From NCBI GenBank assembly GCA_023433655.1, contig JAEYUE010000091.1, forward strand, positions 1 to 25,493: 25,493 bases of DNA, read 5' to 3'. Shown here piece by piece: positions 1 to 6,265 of the stretch. The position numbers and the translations under genes were made by a program. Position 1 is the first letter of the stretch, and every line of letters starts with the position of its first letter. The notes beneath the pieces are model-generated. The model made no database searches. It saw only the letters and a program-made list of their open reading frames with translations, and was not told the origin of the DNA. The stretch comes from Pseudomonadota bacterium (lineage in GTDB: Bacteria; Pseudomonadota; Alphaproteobacteria; Caulobacterales; Caulobacteraceae).

Positions 1-81
1 CGCGCCGCCGCCGCCGCGACCGCCCGCGCCACGCCGCCTGCCCCGCCCCGTCCGCCGCGCGGTTCGGTTCCGAGGAGCTGA
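1..81 (+). CDS. 3' end of an upstream gene, product unknown (partial)
   Basis: Frame 1 is open from the first base and stops with TGA at 79-81, three bases before the next ATG at 85. The readable tail is 26 residues, rich in Ala, Pro and Arg, ending in Ser. Nothing in it identifies a family. NfeD proteins are very often encoded directly after an SPFH/stomatin-like (QmcA/band 7) protein, so that is the likeliest identity, but this is inferred from context only. The tight spacing suggests translational coupling with the following gene. Confidence 0.35.
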   Translation, partial: RAAAAATARATPPAPPRPPRGSVPRS

Positions 82-84
82 CGC

Positions 85-543
85 ATGGACGCCCTCATCA
101 ACCTGCACGCCGCCCAGCCCTACTGGATCTGGCTGGCCCTCGGCGTGATCCTGCTGGCCGTCGAGGCGGCCTTCTCGACCGAGTGGCTGCTGTGGCCGGC
201 GGTGTCGGCGGGGGTGGTGGCGGTCGTCACCGCCCTGGGCGTGCCGCTGGGGCTGCCCGGCGAGGTGCTGCTGTTCGCCGCGCTGACGGTGGCGGCCACC
301 CTGGCGTCGCGGCGGCTGATCCAGCGGGTCAATCCATCGGACGCGCCGGACATCAACGCCCGCGACAGCCGCCTGATCGGCCAGCGGGCGCAGGTGACCC
401 AGGCCTTCGTCGACGGCCGCGGCCGGGTGTTCGTCTCGGGCGCCGAATGGGTCGCCGAGATCGAGGGAGACGCGCCGCTGGCCGGCGAGAGCGTCATCGT
501 CGAGGGATTCGACGGGCCGCGGTTGAAGGTGCGGGCGGCGTGA
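85..543 (+). CDS. NfeD-like membrane protein
   Basis: A 152-residue protein with three predicted membrane segments at about residues 13-30, 34-54 and 58-75, then a soluble C-terminal domain at about 96-150 that matches the small OB-fold of NfeD proteins (GQRAQV..., then G-R-V-F-V-S-G-A-E-W, then a final VEGFDGPRLKV strand). NfeD proteins are short membrane partners of SPFH/stomatin proteins in the inner membrane. The long form with a ClpP-like protease domain is absent, so this is the short NfeD1b-type. GAGGAG at 72-77 lies 7 bases before the ATG. The gene ends directly at a dispersed palindromic repeat. Confidence 0.8.
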   Translation: MDALINLHAAQPYWIWLALGVILLAVEAAFSTEWLLWPAVSAGVVAVVTALGVPLGLPGEVLLFAALTVAATLASRRLIQRVNPSDAPDINARDSRLIGQRAQVTQAFVDGRGRVFVSGAEWVAEIEGDAPLAGESVIVEGFDGPRLKVRAA

Positions 544-746
544 TCTCTCGTCTCCTCCCTGCGCCTTCGGCGTGGGGAGGGGGACCGCGAAGCGGTGGAG
601 GGGTGAAGGGCGCCTCGGAGGGTCTGGGCATGTTTGCCTTGATACCGGGCGCCGACCATCGGAGCGCCGCCTCGCCCCTCCACCATCCTGCGCCTGCGGC
701 TCCGGATGGTCCCCCTCCCCGTCGCCTTGCGACGGAGAGGAGACGG
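544..746. repeat. Dispersed palindromic repeat element, copy 1
   Basis: About 200 bp of non-coding DNA between two convergent stop codons (TGA of the NfeD gene at 541-543, TCA of rnhA at 747-749). It is bounded by inverted GTCTCC at 550 and GGAGAC ending at 744. Inside are further inverted pairs: GGGGAGGGGGACC with GGTCCCCCTCCCC, and GGTGGAGGGG with CCCCTCCACC. There are two short hairpin tips, ACCGC-GAA-GCGGT on the left and ACCATCC...GGATGGT on the right. A second copy lies inverted at 21664-21861. The arms are strongly conserved and the roughly 75-bp centre is not. No coding capacity is evident; it may act as a bidirectional terminator. Confidence 0.8.
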
Positions 747-1190
747 TCAGCCAGCCTTCATCTCGTCGATCCCGCGATTGGCCAGGCGGTCGGCGCGTTC
801 GTTCAGCTCATGGCCGGCGTGGCCCTTGACCCAGTGCCACTTCACCTCGTGACGGGCGCGGGCGGCGTCGAGGCGCTTCCACAGGTCGTCGTTCTTGACC
901 GGCTTCTTCTCGGCGGTCTTCCAGCCGCGCGCCTTCCAGCCGCGGATCCATTCGGTGATGCCCTGCATGACGTATTTGCTGTCGGTGTGCAGGTCGACGC
1001 GGCAGGGCCGGGTCAGGGCCTCCAGCGCCTGGATGGCCGCCATCAGCTCCATGCGGTTGTTGGTGGTCAGGGCCTCGCCGCCCCACAGCTCCTTCTCGTG
1101 ACCGCCGCCGGTCTGCAGCACCGCCCCCCAGCCGCCGGGCCCGGGATTGCCGCGACAGGCGCCGTCGGTGTGGATGATGACGTGACTCAT
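747..1190 (-). CDS. rnhA: Ribonuclease HI
   Basis: A 147-residue enzyme that cleaves the RNA strand of RNA:DNA hybrids (R-loops, Okazaki primers) in the cytoplasm. The catalytic carboxylates fall at almost the Escherichia coli positions: Asp9 in HTDGACRGNPGPGGWG, Glu48 in NNRMELMA, Asp70 in HTDSKYV and Asp134 in ERADRLAN. The flexible-loop His124 is in VKGHAGH. The basic handle region (about residues 80-100, WIRGWKARGWK) is present, as in E. coli RNase HI. Length is normal for a single-domain enzyme. It starts with ATG and is divergent from tatA. Its stop codon abuts the dispersed repeat. Confidence 0.96.
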   Translation of the reverse strand: MSHVIIHTDGACRGNPGPGGWGAVLQTGGGHEKELWGGEALTTNNRMELMAAIQALEALTRPCRVDLHTDSKYVMQGITEWIRGWKARGWKTAEKKPVKNDDLWKRLDAARARHEVKWHWVKGHAGHELNERADRLANRGIDEMKAG

Positions 1191-1212
1191 GGGCGCGTGC
1201 CTACAGGTTCGC

Positions 1213-1241
1213 TTGGCGTCGCGCCACTGAACCGCCTATAT
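1213..1241 (+). promoter_or_regulatory. Candidate sigma-70-type promoter for tatABC
   Basis: TTGGCG at 1213-1218 and CTATAT at 1236-1241 are separated by 17 bases, in the gap between divergent rnhA and tatA. The spacing and sequence are reasonable for a housekeeping promoter. The predicted transcript would start around 1248, leaving a leader of about 45 bases that holds a short hairpin. Confidence 0.4.
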
Positions 1242-1260
1242 GCGGCGACAGAGTTTTTGA

Positions 1261-1276
1261 CGGGCCGGACGGCCCG
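1261..1276 (+). other. Leader hairpin upstream of tatA
   Basis: CGGGCC-GGAC-GGCCCG is a perfect 6-bp stem with a four-base loop. It sits between the candidate promoter and the tatA ribosome-binding site (AGGAG at 1281-1285). It has no T-tract, so a terminator role is unlikely. It may stabilise or tune the mRNA leader. Confidence 0.4.
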
Positions 1277-1291
1277 AACGAGGAGAACACC

Positions 1292-1510
1292 GTGGGCTCA
1301 TTCAGCATCTGGCACTGGGCCATCGTCATCATCGTCGTGCTGCTGCTGTTCGGCGGACGGGGCAAGCTGTCGGGCCTGATGGGAGACGCGGCCAAGGGCG
1401 TGAAGGCCTTCCGCGACGGCCTGAAGGACACCGACGGCGACAAGCCGAAGGACGAGCGCGCCGGCGCCCTGCCGCGCACCGAGGCCGAAAAAGAAGACCT
1501 GAAGTCGTAA
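1292..1510 (+). CDS. tatA: Sec-independent protein translocase subunit TatA
   Basis: A 72-residue inner-membrane protein that multimerises to form the pore element of the twin-arginine export system for folded proteins. It has a short N-terminal stretch, one membrane helix at about residues 8-20, the FGG hinge at 20-22 followed by RGKLSGLMGDAAKGVKAF as the amphipathic helix, and a charged acidic/basic tail. The GTG start is supported by AGGAG at 1281-1285, six bases upstream. It is the first gene of tatABC. It lacks the TatB-type GPKDLP motif, which separates it from the next gene. Confidence 0.95.
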   Translation: MGSFSIWHWAIVIIVVLLLFGGRGKLSGLMGDAAKGVKAFRDGLKDTDGDKPKDERAGALPRTEAEKEDLKS

Positions 1511-1539
1511 GACCCCTCGCGCGTCGGAGACCCTGACGG

Positions 1540-2145
1540 ATGGGTGGACTTGGCCCCGGAATCGGCGGGCTCGAAATCCTTGTCATCGGACTGGTGGCCC
1601 TGCTGGTCGTCGGGCCGAAGGACCTGCCGGTGCTGATGCGCAAGGTCGGCAGGTTCATGGCGCGCGCCCGGTCCATGGCCAACGAGTTCCGCTCGAGCTT
1701 CGATGAAATGGCGCGGCAGTCGGAGCTGGACGAGTTGCGCAAGGAGGTCGAGGCCCTGCGCACCGGCCAGATCGTCCCGCTCGGGGCCGAGGCCGAGGCC
1801 GCCTTCCGGGACATCCGCAACGACCTGAACCGTCCCCTCGACACGACCCCGCCGACCCCTGCCCTGACCGCGCCGGATGAGTGGCCGGACAGCGCGCCGG
1901 TGATGGCGCCGCTCGAAGAGCCGGACGCGAGCCCGGGCGCCGGGACCGCGCCGGAGCCCCCTCCGGCGGCGCCGAAGCGCAGAGCCTCCCGAACGAAGGG
2001 CGCCGCGGCGAAGGCGGACAAGACCGCGGGCGCGGGAGGCAAGGCCGCCGCCAAGGCGACGCACTCCTCAGGGGACGCCGCCCCGACGATCAAGCGGCGT
2101 GGCGGGAAGACGGAGTCGTTCCCCGCCAGGAAGGTCGACCTGTGA
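1540..2145 (+). CDS. tatB: Sec-independent protein translocase subunit TatB
   Basis: A 201-residue inner-membrane protein that, with TatC, forms the receptor for twin-arginine signal peptides. Its membrane helix is at about residues 9-25 with a conserved Glu12, followed directly by the TatB hallmark GPKDLP (25-30) and a long amphipathic helix containing KVGRFMARARSMANEF. The C-terminal part, from about residue 105, is Pro/Ala/Lys-rich and looks disordered, as is usual for TatB. The stop codon overlaps the GTG start of tatC, so the two are translationally coupled. Confidence 0.95.
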   Translation: MGGLGPGIGGLEILVIGLVALLVVGPKDLPVLMRKVGRFMARARSMANEFRSSFDEMARQSELDELRKEVEALRTGQIVPLGAEAEAAFRDIRNDLNRPLDTTPPTPALTAPDEWPDSAPVMAPLEEPDASPGAGTAPEPPPAAPKRRASRTKGAAAKADKTAGAGGKAAAKATHSSGDAAPTIKRRGGKTESFPARKVDL

Positions 2146-3032
2146 GCCGGACCGACCACGACGAGGCCGAGATCGAGGCGTCGCGCGCGCCGCTGATGGA
2201 TCACCTGATCGAGCTGCGCCAGCGGCTGGTGATCTGCGTCGTCGCCTTCGTGCTGGGCTTCATCCTCTGCTTTGCCTTCTCCGAGCCGCTGTACATCTTC
2301 CTGGTCAAGCCGTTCGCCGCGGCCGCGGCGTTTCACCAGGCGGCGGGCGGCGGCGCCCACGCCGCGGTGTCGCCGCTTGATCTGATCCTCGGAACGGCCG
2401 GTCTGAAGCCCCTGCCGCTGATCGACGGCCAGACGGTCAACCTGATCTACACGGCGCCGCTGGAGATCCTGTTCACCAAGATGAAGCTGGCCGGGTTCGG
2501 GGCCGTTATCGTGGCCTTTCCGATCCTCGCCTGGCAGCTGTACCGCTTCGTCGCGCCCGGCCTCTACCGCAATGAACGCGGCGCCTTCCTGCCCTTCCTG
2601 ATCGCGGCCCCGGTGCTGTTTCTGCTGGGCGCGGCGCTGGTCTATTTCGTGATGCTGCCGTTCGTGATGTGGTTCTCGCTGAGCCAGGGGATCGACCAGG
2701 CAGGAGTCAGCGCCGCCCTGCTGCCCAAGGTCTCGGAGTACATGAACCTGGTGACAGCGCTGATCCTGGCCTTCGGCCTGTGTTTCCAGCTGCCGGTGAT
2801 CATGACCCTTCTCGGTCTGGCCGGCATCATCAGCTCGAAGACCATGGCCGAGGGCCGGCGCTACGCCATCGTCGGGGTGGTGGTGGTCGCCGCGGTGGTG
2901 ACGCCGCCCGATCCAATCAGCCAGCTGATGCTGGCCGTGCCGCTGGTGCTGCTCTACGAGGTTTCGATCTGGTGCGTGCGGCTGATCGAGCTGCGCCGGA
3001 ACAGGGCGGACGAGGCGGACGCGACGGCCTGA
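2142..3032 (+). CDS. tatC: Sec-independent protein translocase subunit TatC
   Basis: A 296-residue polytopic protein with six predicted membrane helices, the core receptor of the Tat system. The N-terminal APLMDHLIELRQRL motif (about residues 16-29) and the FVAPGLYRNERGAFLPF region, with Glu145 equivalent to the essential E. coli Glu103, are both clear. I chose GTG at 2142: AGGAAGG at 2128-2134 gives good spacing, the codon overlaps the tatB TGA, and the protein then begins a normal distance before the conserved motif. The same frame is open far upstream, but that part overlaps tatB. A roughly 40-residue Ala/Gly-rich insertion (about 60-100) lies in the first periplasmic loop before TAPLEILFTKMKLA. 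Confidence 0.95.
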   Translation: MSRTDHDEAEIEASRAPLMDHLIELRQRLVICVVAFVLGFILCFAFSEPLYIFLVKPFAAAAAFHQAAGGGAHAAVSPLDLILGTAGLKPLPLIDGQTVNLIYTAPLEILFTKMKLAGFGAVIVAFPILAWQLYRFVAPGLYRNERGAFLPFLIAAPVLFLLGAALVYFVMLPFVMWFSLSQGIDQAGVSAALLPKVSEYMNLVTALILAFGLCFQLPVIMTLLGLAGIISSKTMAEGRRYAIVGVVVVAAVVTPPDPISQLMLAVPLVLLYEVSIWCVRLIELRRNRADEADATA

Positions 3033-3034
3033 CG

Positions 3035-3060
3035 GGAACCGCGGCCGCAGCGGAGCCGTT
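3035..3060 (+). promoter_or_regulatory. EcfG/SigT-type general stress response promoter
   Basis: GGAACC at 3035-3040 and CGTT at 3057-3060 are separated by 16 bases (17 if counted from GGAAC). This is the established alphaproteobacterial general-stress promoter pattern (GGAAC-N16/17-CGTT). It begins 3 bases after the tatC stop and ends 28 bases before the ATG of a small lipoprotein gene, an appropriate distance. I saw no other intergenic match in this window. Confidence 0.6.
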
Positions 3061-3088
3061 TGCAGCGGGTCCCCAACAGGAGCCCGAC

Positions 3089-3382
3089 ATGCGTATTTCC
3101 AGCCGAGCCGCCCTCCTCGTCCCGTTCAGCGCCCTGGCCCTCGCCATGGCCGCCTGCACCCCGGCCGACAACGACGCCGAGCCGGCGACCGACGCCGCCG
3201 CCGACACCTCGGGCGACACCACCACCATCATCGAACGCGAGGTCCCGGCCGATCCTGTTGTGGTCGAGCGCGAGGTTCCCGTGCCCACCCCGCCGGTCGT
3301 GGTCGAGGACCGCCGCGACGGCGACAGCACCACTGTCCGCGCCGGCGAGGACGGCATCGAGGTCGAGACCACCAACCGCTGA
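3089..3382 (+). CDS. Small predicted lipoprotein, probably stress-induced
   Basis: A 97-residue protein with a basic N-terminus, a hydrophobic core (about residues 7-21) and a lipobox-like MAAC ending at Cys23. The mature part is low complexity: an Asp/Ala/Thr-rich segment, then two copies of an EREVP...VVVE motif (about 49-74), then a charged C-terminus. I do not recognise a characterised family. The predicted site is the cell envelope, anchored by lipid. Met at -3 of the lipobox is slightly unusual. An EcfG-type promoter lies just upstream and a strong terminator just downstream, so it is probably transcribed as its own unit as well as by read-through from tatC. AGGAG at 3078-3082 serves as ribosome-binding site. 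Confidence 0.75.
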   Translation: MRISSRAALLVPFSALALAMAACTPADNDAEPATDAAADTSGDTTTIIEREVPADPVVVEREVPVPTPPVVVEDRRDGDSTTVRAGEDGIEVETTNR

Positions 3383-3402
3383 TCCGGTTTCCGGATGTGA
3401 AG

Positions 3403-3433
3403 AGGGCGCCGGACGGAAACCATCCGGCGCCCT
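3403..3433. terminator. Bidirectional intrinsic terminator between lipoprotein gene and glnA
   Basis: AGGGCGCCGGA (3403-3413) and TCCGGCGCCCT (3423-3433) form a perfect 11-bp stem with a nine-base loop, between two convergent genes (stop codons at 3382 and 3458). Short A/T runs flank it (GAAG before, TTCG after). The position and stem strength fit a terminator used from both sides, although the U-tract is weak. Confidence 0.7.
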
Positions 3434-3457
3434 TCGATCGTCAGCCCCGACCGTCGA

Positions 3458-4864
3458 TCAGCAGCTGTAGTACATGTCGAACTCCACCGGGTGAGGGTGG
3501 AGCTGGAGGCGCATGACCTCCTCCATCTTCAGCTCGATGTAGCTGTCGATGAAGTCGTCATCCATGACGCCGCCCTTCTTGAGGAAGGCGCGGTCGGCGT
3601 CGAGGGCGTCGAGAGCCTCGCGGAGCGAGCCGCAGACCTCGGGGATGTTGCCGCGTTCTTCCGGCGGCAGGTCGTAGAGGTTCTTGTCGGCGGCGGCGCC
3701 CGGGTCGATGCGGTTCTCGATGCCGTCGAGGCCCGCCATCAGCAGGGCGACGAAGGTCAGGTAGGGGTTGCCCATCGGATCGGGGAACCGGGCCTCGATG
3801 CGCTTGGCCTTGGGCGAGCTGACCCACGGGATGCGGATCGAAGCCGACCGGTTGCGCGACGAATAGGCCAGCTTGACCGGCGCCTCGTAGCCGGGGACCA
3901 GCCGCTTGTAGGAGTTGGTGGTCGAGTTGGCGAAGGCGTTGATGGCCTTGGCGTGCTTGATGATGCCGCCGATGTACCACAGGCACATGTCGGACAGGCC
4001 GGCGTACTTGTCGCCGGCGAACAGCGGCTTGCCGTCACGCCAGATCGACTGGTGCACGTGCATGCCCGAGCCGTTGTCGCCGAAGGTCGGCTTGGCCATG
4101 AAGGTGGCCGTCTTGCCGTAGGCGGCGGCGACGTTGTGGATGACGTATTTGTAGAGCTGCAGGCGGTCGGCCATGGTCAGCAGATCGCTGAACTTGAGGC
4201 CGAGCTCGTGCTGGGCGGGGGCGACCTCGTGGTGGTGCTTCTCGGGCTGCATGCCGAGGTCGCGCATCACGCCCAGCATCTCGCCGCGCAGGTCCTGGCC
4301 GCTGTCGGTCGGGTTGACCGGGAAGTAGCCGCCCTTGTGCGTCGGGCGGTGGCCCATGTTGCCTTCGGAGTATTCGGCGCCGGTGTTGGCCGGCAGCTCG
4401 ATGGAGTCATAGGCGTAGCCGGTGTCGTGCGGCTGGGTGGACCAGCGCACGTCGTCGAAGATGAAGAATTCGGCTTCCGGCCCGAAGAAGACCGTGTCGC
4501 CGACGCCGGACGACTGGACGTAGGCCAGGGCCTTCTTGGCCATCGAGCGGCTGTCGCGGTTGTAGGGCTCGCCGGTGTCCGGGTTCAGCACGTCGCAGAA
4601 CAGGAACAGGGTGGTCTGCTGGTAGAAGGGGTCGATCCACCAGCCGTTCAGGTCCGGCTTGAGCAGCATGTCGGACTCGTTGATCGCCTTCCAGCCGGCG
4701 ATGGACGAGCCGTCGAACATCGTTCCTTCCTCGAGGAACTCCTCGTCGACGAGGTCGATGTCGAAGGTGACGTGCTGCATGCGGCCGCGGGTGTCGGTGA
4801 AGCGGAGGTCGACGTACTGGACGTCCTTCTCCTTGATCTCCGAAAGGATCTTCTTGGCGCTCAT
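3458..4864 (-). CDS. glnA: Glutamine synthetase, type I
   Basis: A 468-residue enzyme making glutamine from glutamate, ammonia and ATP; the family forms cytoplasmic dodecamers. Visible landmarks are FDGSSIAGW (Asp51), the metal ligands in FFGPEAEFF (Glu130, Glu132), NGSGMHVHQS (about 264-273), the flap glutamate Glu327 in PGYEAPV, and the Arg-rich SSRNRSASIRIP. The adenylylation tyrosine is Tyr397 in NLYDLPPEE, exactly the canonical position, so control by GlnE adenylyltransferase is expected. Length is standard for GSI-beta. It follows glnB on the same strand with a terminator-like hairpin in the gap. The C-terminus ends in YYSC, where many homologues have YYSV. Confidence 0.98.
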   Translation of the reverse strand: MSAKKILSEIKEKDVQYVDLRFTDTRGRMQHVTFDIDLVDEEFLEEGTMFDGSSIAGWKAINESDMLLKPDLNGWWIDPFYQQTTLFLFCDVLNPDTGEPYNRDSRSMAKKALAYVQSSGVGDTVFFGPEAEFFIFDDVRWSTQPHDTGYAYDSIELPANTGAEYSEGNMGHRPTHKGGYFPVNPTDSGQDLRGEMLGVMRDLGMQPEKHHHEVAPAQHELGLKFSDLLTMADRLQLYKYVIHNVAAAYGKTATFMAKPTFGDNGSGMHVHQSIWRDGKPLFAGDKYAGLSDMCLWYIGGIIKHAKAINAFANSTTNSYKRLVPGYEAPVKLAYSSRNRSASIRIPWVSSPKAKRIEARFPDPMGNPYLTFVALLMAGLDGIENRIDPGAAADKNLYDLPPEERGNIPEVCGSLREALDALDADRAFLKKGGVMDDDFIDSYIELKMEEVMRLQLHPHPVEFDMYYSC

Positions 4865-4898
4865 CTCGGGGGGTCCGTTCTTGGGGAGGATAGAGAAA

Positions 4899-4920
4899 CG
4901 GCCGCTCCGGGGAGCGGCCG
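4899..4920 (-). terminator. Terminator or attenuator hairpin between glnB and glnA
   Basis: CGGCCGCTCC (4899-4908) and GGAGCGGCCG (4911-4920) are perfectly complementary, effectively a 9-bp GC-rich stem with a four-base loop. Read on the minus strand it lies 13 bases after the glnB stop and is followed by TTTCTCT. It would end a fraction of glnB transcripts before glnA, or stabilise the glnB 3' end. Confidence 0.6.
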
Positions 4921-4933
4921 GTGGTTGTGGCGA

Positions 4934-5272
4934 TCAGACGGCCTGGGCCCCCGTCTCGCCGGTACGGATACGAATGACATCGACGACGTCGGACACGAAT
5001 ATCTTGCCGTCGCCGATCTTGCCGGTCCGGGCTGCGGTCTGGATCGCTTCGACGACCGGGGCGACCATGTCGTCGGGAACCACGACCTCGATCTTGATCT
5101 TGGGCAGGAAGTCGATGACGTATTCGGCGCCGCGATAGAGTTCGGAATGGCCCTTCTGGCGGCCGTATCCCTTGGCCTCGAGCACGGTCATGCCTTGCAC
5201 TCCGGCGTCCTGGAGCGCTTCCTTCACTTCATCCAGCTTGAAGGGCTTGATGACGGCTTCGATCTTTTTCAT
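4934..5272 (-). CDS. glnB: Nitrogen regulatory protein P-II
   Basis: A 112-residue trimeric signal protein that senses 2-oxoglutarate, ATP/ADP and, through GlnD uridylylation, glutamine. I start it at the Met of MKKIEAVIKPFKLDEVKEAL: this gives the canonical 112 residues, whereas a possible upstream start adds 21 unrelated residues. The T-loop contains YGRQKGHSELYRGAEYVID with the uridylylation site Tyr51 in place. The C-terminal signature GKIGDGKIFVSDV is at about 84-96. It lies upstream of glnA on the same strand, the common proteobacterial glnBA arrangement. It is GlnB-like by that linkage; no amtB is present that would suggest GlnK. Confidence 0.96.
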   Translation of the reverse strand: MKKIEAVIKPFKLDEVKEALQDAGVQGMTVLEAKGYGRQKGHSELYRGAEYVIDFLPKIKIEVVVPDDMVAPVVEAIQTAARTGKIGDGKIFVSDVVDVIRIRTGETGAQAV

Positions 5273-5329
5273 CGGCGATCCCGGCGGGGCGGACAGCGCC
5301 TCGCGCTCGGGCGGTAAAGGGACATTGCA

Positions 5330-5350
5330 TTGCACAATAAGGCAAGCCTT
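5330..5350. promoter_or_regulatory. Dyad-symmetric sites upstream of glnB (possible nitrogen-control operator)
   Basis: TTGCAC-AATA-AGGCAA (5330-5345) has TTGC/GCAA symmetry resembling an NtrC-type dyad (TGCAC...GGTGCA), but its match is imperfect. It overlaps AAGGC-AA-GCCTT (5339-5350), a perfect 5-bp palindrome. The sites lie 58-78 bases upstream of the glnB start, in the gap shared with the divergent nnrD gene. I could not find a proper sigma-54 -24/-12 pair next to it. Confidence 0.3.
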
Positions 5351-5391
5351 TTTCAGCGCCGGTCGCCATCCGTGAACGGAGATGTTGCGCC

Positions 5392-6219
5392 ATGAGCCGC
5401 CCCGCCCTGCCGGACTGGCGCGACAGCCTGCCGTGGCCGGCGGCGGATGCGCACAAGCACGCGCGCGGGCGGCTGGCGGTGGTCTCGGGACGGGCGACCC
5501 AGACCGGAGCGGCGCGGCTGGCGGCGCGGGCGGGGCTGCGAATCGGCGCGGGGCTGGTGCGAATCCTGTGCCCGCCGGATGCGGCGGCGGCGATCGCTCC
5601 GGCCATCGAGGCGGTCATGCTGACCCCGTTCGGCTCGCCCGAGGCCCTCGCGTACGAGGCGCGGGCGATGGACGCGGTGGTGATAGGCCCGGCTGCGGGG
5701 GTCGGCGACGCCACCACCCTGAACCTGCGCGCCCTGGCCGGGACCGGAGCGGCGCTGGTCATCGACGCTGACGGCCTGACCTCGTTCGAGCATTTCCCGG
5801 ATGAGCTGTTCGAGGCGCTGGACCGCGACGACGTCCTGACCCCGCACGAGGGCGAGTTCTCGCGGCTGTTTCCCGGCGTGCTGGAGGCGGGGCGCGAGGC
5901 GGCGGCGGTCGCGGCGGCGGAGCGGGCCGGGGCGGTGGTGGTGCTGAAGGGGCCGGAAACGGTGATCGCAGCGCCGGACGGGCGGCTGGCGGTCAACGAC
6001 AACGGCACGCCGTGGCTGGCCACGGCGGGGACCGGCGACGTTCTGGCGGGGATGATCGGCGGGCTGATCGCGCAGCGCATGGACAGCTTCGACGCCGCCC
6101 GCGCGGCGGCCTGGATGCACGCCGAGGCGGCCCGGGGATTCGGGCCCGGCCTGATCGCCGAGGACCTGCCGGAGCGGCTGCCCGGCGTGCTGGCCGCGCT
6201 GTACGAGCGGGCGGGCTAG
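5392..6219 (+). CDS. nnrD: ADP/ATP-dependent NAD(P)H-hydrate dehydratase
   Basis: A 275-residue ribokinase-fold enzyme that dehydrates damaged S-NAD(P)HX back to NAD(P)H. Family motifs are DAHKHARGRLAVVSG near the N-terminus (about 19-33), DADGLT (125-130), TPHEGEFSRL (150-159), LKGPETVI (185-192) and TAGTGDVLAGMIGG (211-224), the last holding the catalytic Asp. Many bacteria fuse this domain to an N-terminal YjeF_N epimerase (NnrE). Here that domain is absent and the 119-bp upstream gap could not encode it. GGAG at 5378-5381 supports the ATG. The gene is divergent from glnB. Confidence 0.9.
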   Translation: MSRPALPDWRDSLPWPAADAHKHARGRLAVVSGRATQTGAARLAARAGLRIGAGLVRILCPPDAAAAIAPAIEAVMLTPFGSPEALAYEARAMDAVVIGPAAGVGDATTLNLRALAGTGAALVIDADGLTSFEHFPDELFEALDRDDVLTPHEGEFSRLFPGVLEAGREAAAVAAAERAGAVVVLKGPETVIAAPDGRLAVNDNGTPWLATAGTGDVLAGMIGGLIAQRMDSFDAARAAAWMHAEAARGFGPGLIAEDLPERLPGVLAALYERAG

Positions 6220-6265
6220 GCCGCAGCCGGTTCAATTCGTCGCCGAAGCGGCCTAACAGGGCGGC

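Noticed and set aside
572..829. Short open frames across the first dispersed repeat
   Set aside because: They run through palindromic DNA, have no ribosome-binding site and encode Arg/Gly/Ser-rich sequence; the copy at 21664 does not conserve them.
3491..5317. A 608-codon open frame on the plus strand, antisense to glnA and glnB
   Set aside because: Its sequence is Val/Asp/Gly/Leu-rich, as expected from the complement of GC-biased codons, and it matches no family. The minus strand holds two unmistakable genes.
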